Shown: one piece after another, positions 16,509 to 25,260 of the stretch
Layout: each line of letters begins with the position of its first letter
How positions within the stretch are numbered: position 1 is the first letter of the stretch
Assembly: GCA_013390945.1 (NCBI GenBank)
Contig: JACAUC010000021.1
Location: 1-38,538 of the forward strand
Source of the DNA: Candidatus Chloroheliaceae bacterium
GTDB lineage: Bacteria; Chloroflexota; Chloroflexia; Chloroheliales; Chloroheliaceae
Direction of reading: 5' to 3'
Length of the DNA stretch: 38,538 bases
Translations under genes and position numbers: made by a program
Notes under the pieces: generated by a model
Told to the model about the DNA's origin: nothing
Database searches by the model: none
What the model saw: the letters and a program-made list of their open reading frames with translations, nothing else

Positions 16509-17087
16509 ATGACTATGGCGGAAAAAGATAAAACTGATACGTCGAACTATACTTGGCGCGAGCTAGTAGCAGGAGATATAGCAGTCTGGCTAAAAATCTG
16601 GAAACCCGGTTGGACTCCTGCACAGGGCATCCAGCTAAAGGATGCCGTCCGACTCACTTGGAATTACACCGGATTACGAGCCACTTTACTCTACCGACTG
16701 AGCCACCATCTCTGGCTCAAGCATATTCCCGTACTACCTGGAATATTAACTCGCTTAAATATTACCTTGCATGGCTTTGACGTGCCTTGTATAGTTAAAA
16801 TTGGCCCAGGTCTCTATGTACCACACCCGGTCGGTACGGTAATTATGGCACAGGAAATTGGAGCCAATGTCACTCTAATTAGCGGAATTACTATCGGAAT
16901 GCGAAACGAACCTGACTTTCCCCTTATCGGTAATAATGTCTTTATTGGAGCGGGCGCACGAGTATTAGGTAACTTAGTTATTGGCGATAATGTCAATATT
17001 GGAGCCAATGCCGTCGTAGTTAAAGATATACCAGCTAATTGTACAGCAGTGGGGATTCCTGCTAAAATTCTAGCCAACCAAGCGTAA
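16509..17087 (+). CDS. Serine-acetyltransferase-like hexapeptide acyltransferase
   Basis: This 192-residue protein has a helical N-terminal part and a C-terminal left-handed beta-helix from about residue 95 (isoleucine-rich hexapeptides such as IGANVTLISGITIG, NNVFIGAGARVLG, DNVNIGANAVVVKDIP). The HPVGTVI segment resembles the catalytic-His region of CysE-type enzymes. Because it lies in the polysaccharide operon, it is more likely to acylate a sugar or sugar nucleotide than L-serine. AGGAG is seven bases upstream of ATG 16509. Confidence 0.8.
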   Translation: MTMAEKDKTDTSNYTWRELVAGDIAVWLKIWKPGWTPAQGIQLKDAVRLTWNYTGLRATLLYRLSHHLWLKHIPVLPGILTRLNITLHGFDVPCIVKIGPGLYVPHPVGTVIMAQEIGANVTLISGITIGMRNEPDFPLIGNNVFIGAGARVLGNLVIGDNVNIGANAVVVKDIPANCTAVGIPAKILANQA

Positions 17088-17133
17088 ACCAACTATCATT
17101 CATACTAGACTAGTTAGAGGTAAATTGAAGTAA

Positions 17134-17721
17134 GTGAAACCAAAAAAGCAGCTAGAGATTCAATCCATTTTAGGCAAGCTATCCAATTACCAAAAGCGGT
17201 TGCCCGGTTTGATGAACCAAGCTCTCCATTTAGCCAATGCCCGGTGGCGGCTACGGCGTTGTACGATAGGACCCTTTGTACAAGTCTTGGGTAATCCTCG
17301 CGTGGATAACTGGGGAGAGTTAATCTTGGGCGAAAAAGTGATTATTGATTCCATTACCGCTCGGGCCGAATTGGTTTGTAATTATGGTGCTAAGATGGAA
17401 ATTGGCGCACGTAGCTACATCAACTATGGAACTAGTATCTCCGCCCACCAATTCGTTAAAATCGGTAAATATTGCCGGATTGGGACTTATTGTAATATCG
17501 CCGACAACGATTTTCACGGCATCGAGGATCGTATGACTCTACCACCCTCGGCTCCGGTTATTCTGGAAGATAATGTTTGGCTGGGAGCCAAAGTGATTGT
17601 CCTGAAGGGCGTAACCATCGGCCATGACTCGGTAATAGGAGCGGGTAGTGTTGTAACCAAAGATATTCCACCGCGTTCTATCGCCGTTGGTATGCCTGCC
17701 AAAGTTATTAGAACGTTTTAG
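17134..17721 (+). CDS. Acyltransferase of the WbbJ/maltose O-acetyltransferase type
   Basis: This 195-residue left-handed beta-helix protein starts at GTG 17134. Hexapeptide turns are visible from ~55 to the end, with [28 protein letters not shown] (likely active-site His), and the closing [24 protein letters not shown] signature. It would transfer an acetyl or other acyl group to a sugar hydroxyl or amine. It is the second acyltransferase in a row, 46 bp downstream of the first, suggesting the polymer carries at least two acyl decorations. Confidence 0.82.
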   Translation: MKPKKQLEIQSILGKLSNYQKRLPGLMNQALHLANARWRLRRCTIGPFVQVLGNPRVDNWGELILGEKVIIDSITARAELVCNYGAKMEIGARSYINYGTSISAHQFVKIGKYCRIGTYCNIADNDFHGIEDRMTLPPSAPVILEDNVWLGAKVIVLKGVTIGHDSVIGAGSVVTKDIPPRSIAVGMPAKVIRTF

Positions 17722-17742
17722 TAAAATTAATACATTTAGTAC

Positions 17743-18750
17743 ATGGAGCTAAAGTTGAACTCTATGAATATGGCTACAATCAGTGTGGTAATTCCTAGTC
17801 ACAACCGACGGGAACGACTGGCACGGGCGTTGTCTCATCTCTATAAACAAACCTATCCCACCGACCTGCTTGAATTAGTGGTAGTACTGGATGGGTGTAC
17901 CGATGGTTCGGCCCATATGCTAGAAGAGTTGCAAGCTACTATTCCGGTTAAGTTAAAGGTAATAAATCAGGCGCAGGGTGGTCCCGCCGCCGCTCGCAAT
18001 GCTGGCGTAAGAGCCGCCAGTAATGAATATATTCTCTTTATAGATGATGACGTAATGGCGACCCCTCAACTTATAATGGAACACTGGCTCCTTCATGAAA
18101 ATGATCCAAAGGCCGTAGTAATTGGCCCTATGTCCACCCCTAAAGATCACCAACGCCCCATTTGGGTACGCTGGGAGGAATATATTCTGGAGGGGCAATA
18201 TCAGGATCTTCTGAATGGTAAATATGAATTTACCCCACGCCAATTCTACACGGGCAACTGTTCTTTCAAACGGTCTTGGATGATCGAGGCTGGTATGTTT
18301 GACGAAAATTTCAAGCGTTACGAAGATGTAGAACTAGCCTATCGAATGTCTAACTTGGGCGTAAATTTCTATTTCAATCCAAAGGCCATCGGTTATCATT
18401 ATGCCCACCGTTCTTATTCCTCTTGGAAAACGTCCCATTATCTCTATGGACATTATGATGTGAAAATGGAACGGGAGAAAGGTTTGGAAGAATGGATAGA
18501 CCTCTGCGAAACCGAGTTTAGGGGGCGACATTGGATCACCCGCTTCCTCGCTACCCGCACGTTAAACCATAAAACTACCCAACAACTACTCTCCTTTATT
18601 TTATTACAAGTGGCCCAAATCGCTAGTTTTTTTGGTCAAGAGCGACGGGGGTATCAGGCACTCAGTTCTATTGCTAATATGTTATACTGGCAAGGCTTTA
18701 ACGAAGAATTGAATAAACCAACGTCAGCAAACCTAAAAGCGAGCCTCTAA
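17743..18750 (+). CDS. Family 2 glycosyltransferase
   Basis: This 335-residue protein has a GT-A fold. ISVVIPSHNRRERL lies near the N-terminus, then VVLDGCTDGS, GGPAAARNAGV, the metal/nucleotide-binding FIDDDV, a TGNCSFKRSWM acceptor-loop region, and the YEDVELAYRM catalytic-base region. There is no membrane helix strong enough to make it an integral processive synthase. It would add one sugar of the repeat unit on the cytoplasmic face. The ATG at 17743 lacks a clear ribosome site, and internal Met codons at 17764 and 17770 are possible starts. Confidence 0.87.
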   Translation: MELKLNSMNMATISVVIPSHNRRERLARALSHLYKQTYPTDLLELVVVLDGCTDGSAHMLEELQATIPVKLKVINQAQGGPAAARNAGVRAASNEYILFIDDDVMATPQLIMEHWLLHENDPKAVVIGPMSTPKDHQRPIWVRWEEYILEGQYQDLLNGKYEFTPRQFYTGNCSFKRSWMIEAGMFDENFKRYEDVELAYRMSNLGVNFYFNPKAIGYHYAHRSYSSWKTSHYLYGHYDVKMEREKGLEEWIDLCETEFRGRHWITRFLATRTLNHKTTQQLLSFILLQVAQIASFFGQERRGYQALSSIANMLYWQGFNEELNKPTSANLKASL

Positions 18751-18778
18751 ACCTATAACCTAGAGCGGAGCCTGCAAG

Positions 18779-19786
18779 ATGATGGATTATAATACGGAAA
18801 ACTATCTGGAAGCCTTTAAGAACCGCCGTATCTTAATTACCGGGGGAGTAGGCTTCTTAGGTTCCAATCTGGCTAAAAAATTGGTGGAATTAGAGGCCGA
18901 TGTAACCATTATAGACTCTTTAATCCCAACCTACGGCGGCAATCTCTTTAATATCCAAGATGTTAGAGACAAGGTAAGGCTAAATATCGCGGATGTACGT
19001 GATCAGAATGGCATAAATTATCTAGTTCGCGAAAAGGACTATATTTTTAACTTAGCTGGTCAAATCAGCCACCTAGATAGTATGCTCGATCCCTTTACCG
19101 ACTTAGAAATTAATTGCCGCAGTCAACTCTCGATCCTAGAAGCCTGTCGCAAAGTCAACCCCAGCGTAAAAGTCGTTTATGCAGGCACTCGGCAAATCTA
19201 TGGCAATCCTGACTATTTACCAGTAGATGAAAACCATCTGGTACGACCGACCGATGTCAATGGAATTAATAAAGCCGCCGGAGAACGCTATCATCTGCTC
19301 TATCATAGTGCCTACGAAATGCGTACCGCCTCCTTACGCCTAACTAATTGCTATGGGCCACGCCAATGGATGCGCGACAGTCGCTTGACCAGCCAAGGTT
19401 GGTTTCTGCGTCAGGTAATGGATGACCAAGAAGTTCAGATTTTTGGCGATGGTAAATTATTACGTGATCTAAATTATGTGGATGATGTAATAGATGCCTT
19501 TTTGCGGGTGGCAGCGATTGAGGAGGCCAACGGCCATTTTTTCAACCTAGGTGGGGAACCGCTTACTTTGACAGAGCAGGTAGAGTTAATGATTGAGCTA
19601 ACTGGCAAGGGTAGCTATAAATTAGTAGCTTGGCCGCCAGAAAAAAAGGCTATTGCCATCAGTGACTATTACGGCAATTATGGAAAAATTCGGCGGATGC
19701 TGGGCTGGCAACCTAAAACTAGCCTAACGGAAGGATTGAAAGCCACCATTGCTTTCTACGAACAATTCAAAGAACATTACTGGTAA
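18779..19786 (+). CDS. NAD-dependent nucleotide-sugar epimerase/dehydratase (extended SDR)
   Basis: This 335-residue Rossmann protein has the NAD-binding TGGVGFLGSN (~21-30) and the usual mid-domain segment VVYAGTRQIYG. The position of the catalytic Tyr in the YxxxK pair is Asn: residues 161-165 read NGINK, with the Lys (165) kept. It could act as a UDP- or dTDP-sugar epimerase, 4,6-dehydratase or decarboxylase of a variant subgroup, or be catalytically altered. It is followed at 12 bp by a DegT aminotransferase, which would use a keto sugar it makes. GGAG lies 8-11 bases upstream of tandem ATGs. Confidence 0.82.
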   Translation: MMDYNTENYLEAFKNRRILITGGVGFLGSNLAKKLVELEADVTIIDSLIPTYGGNLFNIQDVRDKVRLNIADVRDQNGINYLVREKDYIFNLAGQISHLDSMLDPFTDLEINCRSQLSILEACRKVNPSVKVVYAGTRQIYGNPDYLPVDENHLVRPTDVNGINKAAGERYHLLYHSAYEMRTASLRLTNCYGPRQWMRDSRLTSQGWFLRQVMDDQEVQIFGDGKLLRDLNYVDDVIDAFLRVAAIEEANGHFFNLGGEPLTLTEQVELMIELTGKGSYKLVAWPPEKKAIAISDYYGNYGKIRRMLGWQPKTSLTEGLKATIAFYEQFKEHYW

Positions 19787-19798
19787 AAGGTGCATCCT

Positions 19799-20920
19799 AT
19801 GACCACCGGGTTACTGAACGTTCCAATCAGTGATACCAAAGAGCAGTACTATAACCATAAGGCCGAGTTTGATACCGCCATCGCGCGAGTTTTAGAGCGC
19901 AGTTGGTTTGTCTTAGGTCAAGAAGGAACTGCTTTTGAGCAAGAGTTTGCCCATTTCTTAGGAGCAAAATTCGCTTTTGGGGTAGGTAATGGTACGGATG
20001 CCATTCAGTTAGGTTTGAGAGCCTGTGGAGTTGGCGTAGGTGACGAAGTTATTACTACCCCGCACACTGCTCTTTTCACTTTATTGGCAATTAGCCAAGC
20101 CGGAGCAAAACCAGTCTTGGTAGATATTGACCCCAAAACGGGCCTAATTGATCCCGAACTGATTGAAGCTAAAATTACACCACAGACTAAAGCTATTGTC
20201 CCGGTTCATCTCTATGGGCAGGCCGCCGACCTTGATCCTATTTTGGAACTGGCTAGGGTCAAAGGAGTGGTAGTCGTAGAAGATAGCTGTCAGGCGCATG
20301 GTACGCTTTATAAGGGCCAAGCGACCGGGACTTTTGGGCAGATTGGTACTTATAGCTTTTACCCCTCCAAGAATTTGGGGGCTTTTGGGGATGGCGGTGC
20401 GGTGGTTACCAATGACCCAAAAATTGCCGATAAGTTGGTTCAACTCCGCAATGGTGGTCAAAGCGAACGCTATCATCATAACCTGATGGGGGTTAATAGT
20501 CGCTTAGATGAAATCCAAGCCGCTATCTTGCGGGTAAAGCTGACTTATCTAGCAGGTTGGAACGAAGCCCGACGCGAGCGAGCAGCACTCTACAATCAGT
20601 TGTTAGCCGATAGTTGGGTACAAATTCCAGTCGAGCGGGAGTATGGTCGTCACATCTATCACCTTTACGTTATCAACTTAGGTAGCCGCGACGAACGGGA
20701 TGGGCTACAACAATTCCTCAAGGAAAAGGGAGTTGGCACGGGTATTCACTACCCCATTCCGGCCCATTTACAAAAAGCCTATCGCTGGTTAGGACTTGCT
20801 AAAGGTGATTTGCCCAAAACCGAAGAGACCTCCGACCGCATCCTGAGCCTACCAATGTTTCCAGAATTATTACTGGAACAGGTTGAGCAAGTTTGTAAAC
20901 TGATAAAAAGCTACAGGTAA
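19799..20920 (+). CDS. DegT/DnrJ/EryC1 aminotransferase (sugar nucleotide transaminase)
   Basis: This fold-type I PLP enzyme would convert a 3- or 4-keto nucleotide sugar to the amino sugar. It shows GNGTDAIQL for phosphate binding, EDSCQAHG (PLP-ring Asp ~162) and the Schiff-base Lys in SFYPSKNLGAFGDGGAV (~191). I choose ATG 19799, because AAAAGG sits 8 bases upstream. The GTG at 19790 lies inside that ribosome site. The SFYPSKNLGA form resembles 3-aminotransferases such as FdtB/QdtB or WbpE-like enzymes. Regiochemistry is inference. Confidence 0.88.
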   Translation: MTTGLLNVPISDTKEQYYNHKAEFDTAIARVLERSWFVLGQEGTAFEQEFAHFLGAKFAFGVGNGTDAIQLGLRACGVGVGDEVITTPHTALFTLLAISQAGAKPVLVDIDPKTGLIDPELIEAKITPQTKAIVPVHLYGQAADLDPILELARVKGVVVVEDSCQAHGTLYKGQATGTFGQIGTYSFYPSKNLGAFGDGGAVVTNDPKIADKLVQLRNGGQSERYHHNLMGVNSRLDEIQAAILRVKLTYLAGWNEARRERAALYNQLLADSWVQIPVEREYGRHIYHLYVINLGSRDERDGLQQFLKEKGVGTGIHYPIPAHLQKAYRWLGLAKGDLPKTEETSDRILSLPMFPELLLEQVEQVCKLIKSYR

Positions 20921-20967
20921 ATAGCCTGATTCAATTTTTTCAATATCTCAATTTCAGTGGAGTAGCG

Positions 20968-22158
20968 ATGAATAGCCCTAACAAGATTCTTAAATCCAAT
21001 TCTGGAAAAAATCCAAAGCGCGTAGCACTGATTCATGATTGTACGGCTTATGGTGGCTTGGAAGCGCATATCTTGATGTTGGCACGTTACCTCGATCCGG
21101 CTCGATATACACCGTTGGTGGTAGTACCTGGTTATACGGATGAATATCGCTCCAGCCCAACACGATTCATCGAAGAAGTGCAGGCACTAGGTTTACCCTT
21201 GCTAAGGCCAGTTGACCCAGGTAATAACCGCATCCTGAGTTACCTCAAAGATGTCAGAAATGTCCGTAACTTACTAAAGGCTAACGAGGTGGATATTGTG
21301 CATATTCATACTCGTCGCCCAGAGGGAGCCCGCAAGGCTACCCTTAGTGCGCGGTTAGCTGGAATTCAGGCGGTAATTCGAACCGAACATGTAACTCCTT
21401 CTGTTAGTATCAAACCCTATTCTAAATATGTCATTAAACCGTTTGATTGGTTGACAAATTACGTGGTGACTGTTTCAGAGTCGAACCGACAAGAACAACT
21501 CAACTTGTTAGGTCGCAACCCCCAGAAAGTATATTGTTCTTATGGTGGGATTGAAATAGAACGGTTTAACCCGATTCACGACGTGAGCGAAGCTAAACGC
21601 CGCCTTGGTTTGGATCCGGCCTTGCCAGTAGCGGGTACGGTGGGTCGCCTTTCGGAGGAGAAGGGTCATACCTATATCATCCGTGCTGCGGAACGGGTTC
21701 TAAAAGAATACGGGCCAGTTAATTTTGTGTTAGTAGGCAATGGGCCGCTGGAAACCCAGTTGAAAGAGCAAATTGCACAATTGGGCTTGGAGCAATATTT
21801 TCACCTTGTAGGGTTCCAGTCTAATCCCATCCCCTATATCGAAGCGATGGACATTACACTTATGTCCTCGTTAAATGAGGCTCTAGGTCTCTCATTATTA
21901 GAATTTATGGCAATGGGTAAACCCTCGGTGGTAACCGCTATTCCTAGCTTCAAAGAAATTCTAAGAGATGGAGAGAGCGGGTTAATTGTACCTGCACAGG
22001 ATAGCCAAGCGTTTGCCGAAGGGATTCTGAAATTATTACACGATCCAGTATTGGCAGCAGGGTTGGCACAGGCGGCACTAAAACAGGTACGTCTTAAATT
22101 CACTATTCAACGCATGACAAGCGATATAATGAATTTATACGACTCCCTCCTGATTTGA
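20968..22158 (+). CDS. Family 4 glycosyltransferase
   Basis: This 396-residue GT-B fold protein has an N-terminal acceptor domain (RVALIHDCTAYGGLEAHILML, VDIVHIHTRRPEG) and a C-terminal donor domain with GTVGRLSEEKGHTYII, VLVGNGPLE and the E-x7-E nucleotide-sugar motif in SSLNEALGLSLLEFMAMGKP. It would add a sugar to the growing lipid-linked unit. GGAG is six bases before the ATG. Spacing from the aminotransferase is 47 bp. A palindromic repeat separates it from the next gene. Confidence 0.9.
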   Translation: MNSPNKILKSNSGKNPKRVALIHDCTAYGGLEAHILMLARYLDPARYTPLVVVPGYTDEYRSSPTRFIEEVQALGLPLLRPVDPGNNRILSYLKDVRNVRNLLKANEVDIVHIHTRRPEGARKATLSARLAGIQAVIRTEHVTPSVSIKPYSKYVIKPFDWLTNYVVTVSESNRQEQLNLLGRNPQKVYCSYGGIEIERFNPIHDVSEAKRRLGLDPALPVAGTVGRLSEEKGHTYIIRAAERVLKEYGPVNFVLVGNGPLETQLKEQIAQLGLEQYFHLVGFQSNPIPYIEAMDITLMSSLNEALGLSLLEFMAMGKPSVVTAIPSFKEILRDGESGLIVPAQDSQAFAEGILKLLHDPVLAAGLAQAALKQVRLKFTIQRMTSDIMNLYDSLLI

Positions 22159-22192
22159 ACCTTAACCACATTGTATCTTCTCCAAAAATCGC

Positions 22193-22249
22193 GGTAGGGG
22201 TGTATTGCATACGCCCAACTGAGGCGGGTTTATTCAATAAACCCCTACC
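22193..22249. repeat. Bipartite palindromic repeat (REP/BIME-like), copy A
   Basis: Two palindromes lie head to tail: GTAT-TGC-ATAC based (22201-22213) and GTTTATT-C-AATAAAC based (22228-22242). They are joined by AACTGAGGC and framed by GGTAGGGG and CCCCTACC, so the whole element is also symmetric at its ends. It matches 31906-31970 in reverse orientation. Confidence 0.8.
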
Positions 22250-22294
22250 TATTGAGATGATACATCATATTTTTAATTGAGCATAGGAGATATT

Positions 22295-24016
22295 ATGTCG
22301 GTTGAAGAAACACCTGTACTCCGCTTAGGAGTAATGTGCAATGGCACAACCTTTCCACAATGGCAAGCAGACTGTTTACAGCAACTTCTCGCGATGGCAA
22401 AGGTGAAAGTAGAAGTTAGTTTACTTATTATAGAAGATAAACCTACACCTTCTTCTGGGCAAGAGCGGTCGCTAAAACAATTCCTCCCTTTTGGAGATAA
22501 ACTCTGGACAGTTTATAATGAGCGGCAGGTAAATAAACGTTCTAGGGCGTTGTGGCCTACGGATATGAGTACTACATTTTCAAATGTTCCAAAGCTAAGC
22601 TGCCAAGTGCTTCATCAGCAGAAATTTGACTATTTCAAACCAGCTGACCTTACCACCATTCGTCACTATAACTTAGATATTATTTTACAATTTGGTTTTG
22701 GTGAACTTGATGGCGAGATTTTAACCCTACCCCGCTATGGGGTCTGGTCGTTCTGCCATTACGATCTAGGAAAAGAGCAGGCTGGTTTGGTAGGTTTCTG
22801 GGAAATTTATCGTGGTGAGGAGGTCACCGAGGTAGCTTTACAGCGTCTTACTCCAAAGGGTGGCCGAATTGTACTACAAAAAGGAACTTTCGCTACGGTT
22901 AAATTCCCCCATGTTAGCAACTTAGATTTAGTTTACTTAGAGAGTACTGCTTGGCCTACCTATGTTTGCCGCGATATTGCACTCAAGCAAGCCGCATATT
23001 TGGAGGGTTCTCCACTTCAACCACTTACACCGCACTATCGCAGACCAAATAACGGGCAAATGCTCTTTTTCCAACTTAGGATAGCTCGTAATCGTCTTGA
23101 TAACTTATTCACCAAATTTTTTCGCCAAGAGCAGTGGAATGTAGGAATCGTTAACGCGCCTATAGAGAAATTTCTCTTACCCCAATTTCAACCAGAAATA
23201 CAATGGCTGGCTAAGCCTAAGCGAAATTGCTTTGTAGCAGATCCTTTTATAGTTTATGAGGGTGAGAAGCCTACTTTACTCCTAGAAGCCTACGATTACC
23301 GTACTCGAAAAGGCTGGATTTCGGCACTCGAAAATCAGGCCGATGGCTCTTTCTCTAAGCCTAAAACAGTATTGGAGTTACCAATACACCTCTCTTATCC
23401 TTACCCCATAAAGTATAAGGGTGAAATTTACTGTGTGCCAGAAACCTACCAAGCACACGAGGTAGGACTTTATAAAGCCAGCCCTTTCCCTGAGAAGTGG
23501 GTAAAAGTGGCTACTCTTGTAAAAGATTTTGCGGCGGTAGATACGACAGTTTTTGAGTACGAAGGACGTTGGTGGCTATTGTGTACCAAGCAAGATGGTA
23601 GTATTTCCCAGAATGTACGTTTATTTGCTTGGTATGCTTCTGATTTAATGGGGCCTTGGCAACCCCATGCCGCTAATCCGATTAAAGCGGATGTACGGGC
23701 TAGTCGGCCAGGAGGTACCCCTTTTGTAAGCGAAGGGCAATTATATCGTCCCTCCCAGGATTGTTCGCATACTTATGGCGGGGCTATTACGATTAATCGG
23801 GTAGTATGCCTTACTCCTGATGAATTTAAAGAAGAGTTAGCTATTCACCTTAAACCTGATCCCAACAGTTTTTATCCCGATGGTTTGCACACGCTTTCAG
23901 CGGCAGGTAAATTTACCGTTGTTGACGGTAAGCGCACCATTTTTGTATGGGCGGCTTTTCAAGAAGCCTTGAAAGAGGTGTTTCAGCGCCGATTTAAACG
24001 AAATCTACATTTGTGA
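22295..24016 (+). CDS. Formyltransferase-like domain fused to GINT1-like beta-propeller domain
   Basis: The ~570-residue protein starts at ATG 22295, with AGGAG six bases upstream; the TTG at 22277 would place that site inside the gene. The N-terminal ~200 residues have a formyltransferase-like layout, with YGVWSFCHYDLGKEQAG and FWEIYRGE at the place where methionyl-tRNA or sugar formyltransferases have a HPSLLPxYRG loop. The canonical Asn-His-Asp set is not clear. The C-terminal ~300 residues (NCFVADPFIVYEG, LLLEAYDY, CVPETYQAHEVGLYK, FYPDGLHTL) resemble the glucosamine inositolphosphorylceramide transferase 1 N-terminal-type propeller. Position before an aminotransferase suggests recognition or N-acylation of an amino sugar. 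Activity is unproven. Confidence 0.7.
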   Translation: MSVEETPVLRLGVMCNGTTFPQWQADCLQQLLAMAKVKVEVSLLIIEDKPTPSSGQERSLKQFLPFGDKLWTVYNERQVNKRSRALWPTDMSTTFSNVPKLSCQVLHQQKFDYFKPADLTTIRHYNLDIILQFGFGELDGEILTLPRYGVWSFCHYDLGKEQAGLVGFWEIYRGEEVTEVALQRLTPKGGRIVLQKGTFATVKFPHVSNLDLVYLESTAWPTYVCRDIALKQAAYLEGSPLQPLTPHYRRPNNGQMLFFQLRIARNRLDNLFTKFFRQEQWNVGIVNAPIEKFLLPQFQPEIQWLAKPKRNCFVADPFIVYEGEKPTLLLEAYDYRTRKGWISALENQADGSFSKPKTVLELPIHLSYPYPIKYKGEIYCVPETYQAHEVGLYKASPFPEKWVKVATLVKDFAAVDTTVFEYEGRWWLLCTKQDGSISQNVRLFAWYASDLMGPWQPHAANPIKADVRASRPGGTPFVSEGQLYRPSQDCSHTYGGAITINRVVCLTPDEFKEELAIHLKPDPNSFYPDGLHTLSAAGKFTVVDGKRTIFVWAAFQEALKEVFQRRFKRNLHL

Positions 24017-24036
24017 TAAAGAAAGGTGGAATAGCG

Positions 24037-25188
24037 GTGTTAGAATATCCCTTACCCCGAATCATCCCATTTTCAGAGCCGACTGTTGGTGAGGCCGAAT
24101 ACGCCGCTATACGCCAAGCCCTAGAGCTAAAATCACTCACCGGAGATGGCAAATTTTGCCATGAAGTTGAGAAGTTGCTGAGTGAGATGTTTAAGGTTAA
24201 GCACGTCCTACTTACCACCAGTTGTACTCACGCGCTGGAATTAGCTATGATGACCTTAGAATTAGAAGTCGGTGACGAGGTTATTTTGCCGAGCTTCACC
24301 TTTACCTCCACCGCTAATGTGATTATCCGGCAAGGGGCTAGGCCAGTTTTTGTAGATATTGATCCCGATACTTTCAACCTTGATCCAAACTTGCTAGAAG
24401 CCGCTATTACCCCTAAAACTCGTTGTATTCTACCAGTCCATTATGCCGGGCAAGGCTGTAATATGGATGCCATCAACACAATTGCCCGACAGCATAATCT
24501 TTTGGTAGTAGAAGATGCGGCTCAAGGTGTTGGAACATCTTGGAACGGTATCGCTCTAGGTAGCCTCGGCGATATGGGTTGTTATAGTTTTCATGCCAGT
24601 AAAAACATTACCTGTGGTGAAGGTGGCGCACTCCTTACTAATAATACCCCCTTGGCTCGCAAAGCTGAAATCATTCGCGAAAAGGGTACGAACCGGGCCG
24701 CCTTCTTGCGTGGTGAAGTGGACAAATATACTTGGGTAGATGTTGGTAGTAGTTTCGTGCTGACTGATATGCTGGCGGCTCTTCTAAAAGTACAGTTGGA
24801 GCGCATGGAGGAGCTAAATAGTAAGCGCCTAGCAATTTGGAAGACTTACTACGAGGGAACCGCCGGTTTAGAACAGGCCGGATTGGTAAAGCGACCCTAC
24901 TTCCACCCCAAAGCTACCAACAACGGCCACATCTTTGCTCTGCTGATTAATAATGGGCGACGGGATGAGGTATTAACTCAGATGAAGCGGCGCGGAATAA
25001 GTTGTACCTTCCACTATGTACCGCTGCACTCCTCACCTTTTATGGTAAGGTATTTTGAGGGTAAAGTAACCTCGCTACCTGTTACCGATTATGTCAGCGA
25101 TTCACTTTTGCGCTTACCGCTCTTTGCCCATCTGAGTCAAGAAGAGTGCCAATATATTCTTACCCAACTATATGAGGTTCTAGCTTGA
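24037..25188 (+). CDS. DegT/DnrJ/EryC1 aminotransferase, WecE/RffA-like
   Basis: This PLP enzyme probably makes a 4-amino-4,6-dideoxy sugar from a 4-keto nucleotide sugar. Visible are TTSCTHALELAM, VVEDAAQGVG, and the Schiff-base Lys in YSFHASKNITCGEGGAL, whose SFHxxKNxxxGEGGA form matches dTDP-4-oxo-6-deoxyglucose transaminases. The preferred start is GTG 24037, because AAAGGTGG lies seven bases upstream. A GTG at 24013, overlapping the previous stop, is the longer alternative. It is the last gene of the eleven-gene polysaccharide block and is followed by a palindromic repeat. No dehydratase of classic RmlB type is seen here, so its substrate may come from elsewhere. Confidence 0.88.
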   Translation: MLEYPLPRIIPFSEPTVGEAEYAAIRQALELKSLTGDGKFCHEVEKLLSEMFKVKHVLLTTSCTHALELAMMTLELEVGDEVILPSFTFTSTANVIIRQGARPVFVDIDPDTFNLDPNLLEAAITPKTRCILPVHYAGQGCNMDAINTIARQHNLLVVEDAAQGVGTSWNGIALGSLGDMGCYSFHASKNITCGEGGALLTNNTPLARKAEIIREKGTNRAAFLRGEVDKYTWVDVGSSFVLTDMLAALLKVQLERMEELNSKRLAIWKTYYEGTAGLEQAGLVKRPYFHPKATNNGHIFALLINNGRRDEVLTQMKRRGISCTFHYVPLHSSPFMVRYFEGKVTSLPVTDYVSDSLLRLPLFAHLSQEECQYILTQLYEVLA

Positions 25189-25216
25189 GCCACCGCCCGA
25201 AATGAGCCAATTTACG

Positions 25217-25243
25217 GCGGGTTTATGCAATAAACCCCTACCT
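25217..25243. repeat. Half-copy of the bipartite palindromic repeat, copy B
   Basis: GCGGGTTTAT-GCA-ATAAACCCC plus TACC matches the second half of the element at 22193-22249, including the following TATTGAGG flank. It lies between two convergent genes. Confidence 0.7.
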
Positions 25244-25260
25244 ATTGAGGATACCTCAAC

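Noticed and set aside
22277-22294. TTG start of the formyltransferase-like gene
   Set aside because: The AGGAG ribosome site lies inside this extension and serves ATG 22295.
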